DNA of 64,000 nt, taken from positions 6,719,001 to 6,783,000 of the forward strand of contig NC_072795.1 of the NCBI RefSeq assembly GCF_028583425.1, written 5' to 3'. Source of the DNA: Eublepharis macularius. Taxonomy: Eukaryota > Chordata > Lepidosauria > Squamata > Eublepharidae. The notes under the pieces were generated by a model. That model was not told where the DNA came from. It saw only the letters and a program-made list of their open reading frames with translations, and did no database searches. Both the position numbers and the translations under genes were made by a program. Within the stretch, counting starts at the first letter, position 1, and each line of letters opens with the position of its first letter. This document shows, piece by piece, positions 63,255-64,000 of the stretch.

Positions 63255-64000
63255 ATGACATTAACTATTCGTAAGAAATTCTTTTATACCAAAGGTGGTC
63301 AACTCATCCCGCTTCTGTTACTGTTGTATAAAGCAATCATTCTTCCCAAATTGCTCTACGCCGCCCCAATCTGGATCTATGGACCGCTGGACCCTCTTGA
63401 TAAGCTCCAACAAACTTTCTTTTGTAAGATTCTTTCTCTTCCTCCCAGTGTACCTTCAGTTGTGGTGCGATTAGAACTCGGACTCCCGCAAATTTCAACA
63501 TTAGCATGGTATCATGCCGTTAAGTTCAGATTATCGCTCCGTAAATCTAATGCTTTACTATCTCTACTGCAACTAGTAATAGCTGATTCTTGGTTCAAAA
63601 CCTGGCTTAGCCCAATCAATTCAAAGCTTGCCGTATTAAACTCAAGCTTAATTCATAGGGTTTCATTGAAAAAATCTTTGCAAGATGTACAAAACCGAAT
63701 GTTTAAAAAGACTGGGCTATATTAAAATTCAAAGCTGATCAGAAATGCTCCCCAATTTATTTTCAGTAATCCTATCAGAAAATGTTTGAACCAGCTAAAT
63801 ATCTCTTTTACTTAACAGTTCCAAAATATCGACACTCTTTTATGTTATTCAGATGCAATGCGTTACCTTCCGTTGAGATGAAGGGCTGTTTCAGTAGAAT
63901 TCCCCCTGAGAAGCGCTGTTGTATTCATCGTACGGATCAAGATGATTCAATTGCCCATATCCTTTTTAGCTGTCCCTGTTACAATTTTCTTCGCAATCAA
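63255..64000 (+). mobile_element. Non-LTR retrotransposon ORF2 C-terminal remnant (runs off the window)
   Basis: A 156-codon frame (63255-63725) reads LYKAIILPKLLYAAPIWIYG, then LQQTFFCKILSLPPSVPSVV, VRLELGLPQIST. This is the post-reverse-transcriptase region of a LINE ('…K.LYG…W…Q..F.R.IL.LP…R.ELG'). After a frame break, RCCIHRTDQDDSIAHILFSC and PCY at about 63913-63985 supply the C…C…H…C zinc-finger-like motif often found at LINE ORF2 C-termini. Clade not assigned. Decayed by shifts and a stop. Confidence 0.75.

Noticed and set aside
47751..64000. Next DIS3L2 exon (expected DGDRDIFIDG-like)
   Set aside because: No matching text between consensus splice sites was found by eye; the intron is probably longer than the window.

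Overview
The window is nuclear DNA from a vertebrate, almost certainly a squamate reptile (lizard; a gecko is possible but not shown). The evidence is the repeat content: Sauria-type tRNA SINEs, 5S-rRNA-headed SINEs, CR1, L2 and low-copy L1 LINEs, Penelope-like fragments and many short hAT-type elements with clean 8-bp target duplications. No bacterial-style gene organisation is present.

One protein-coding gene can be supported: the 5' part of DIS3L2 on the + strand. DIS3L2 is the RNase II/RNB-family cytoplasmic 3'-5' exoribonuclease that removes uridylated RNAs. The model is a CpG-rich promoter with a non-coding first exon (about 5000-5227), exon 2 (13408-14102), exon 3 (38402-38560), exon 4 (40924-41063) and exon 5 (47697-47750). 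The next coding exon lies beyond the window. Exons 3-5 match the human N-terminus (LGTPRG, GDKK, YMSKE, LIQ, RINPKK). Exon 2 and the first 36 codons of exon 3 add about 262 in-frame residues upstream of the Met equivalent to the human start. The splice phases fit exactly, and this is the most interesting protein-level observation.

Layout. 1-5000: repeats, including a hAT element carrying a second, GC-rich hAT element, then a CR1 3' half. 5000-5230: DIS3L2 promoter and exon 1, flanked by inverted copies of one repeat. 5228-13407 (intron 1): CR1 pieces, a hAT element and SINEs. 13408-14102: exon 2. 14103-38401 (intron 2): a 27-copy 28-bp minisatellite, a putative solo LTR, Sauria SINEs, L1, a hAT element with a BED-finger remnant, a GC-rich hAT element and a 50-bp minisatellite. 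38402-47750: exons 3-5 separated by a fold-back element, L2, SINEs and hAT elements. 47751-64000 (intron 5): a SINE/CR1/Penelope nest with hammerhead-ribozyme motifs, an inverted Penelope unit, a second 50-bp-type minisatellite, a 1.45-kb L1, further SINEs, and a decayed LINE at the right edge.

Most long open frames here are not genes. They come from stop-free tandem repeats, GC-rich elements or retrotransposon remnants. No wholly new system is evident. The best leads are the DIS3L2 N-terminal extension, the paired hammerhead motifs inside a mobilised Penelope unit, and CRE-type palindromes carried by two GC-rich hAT elements.
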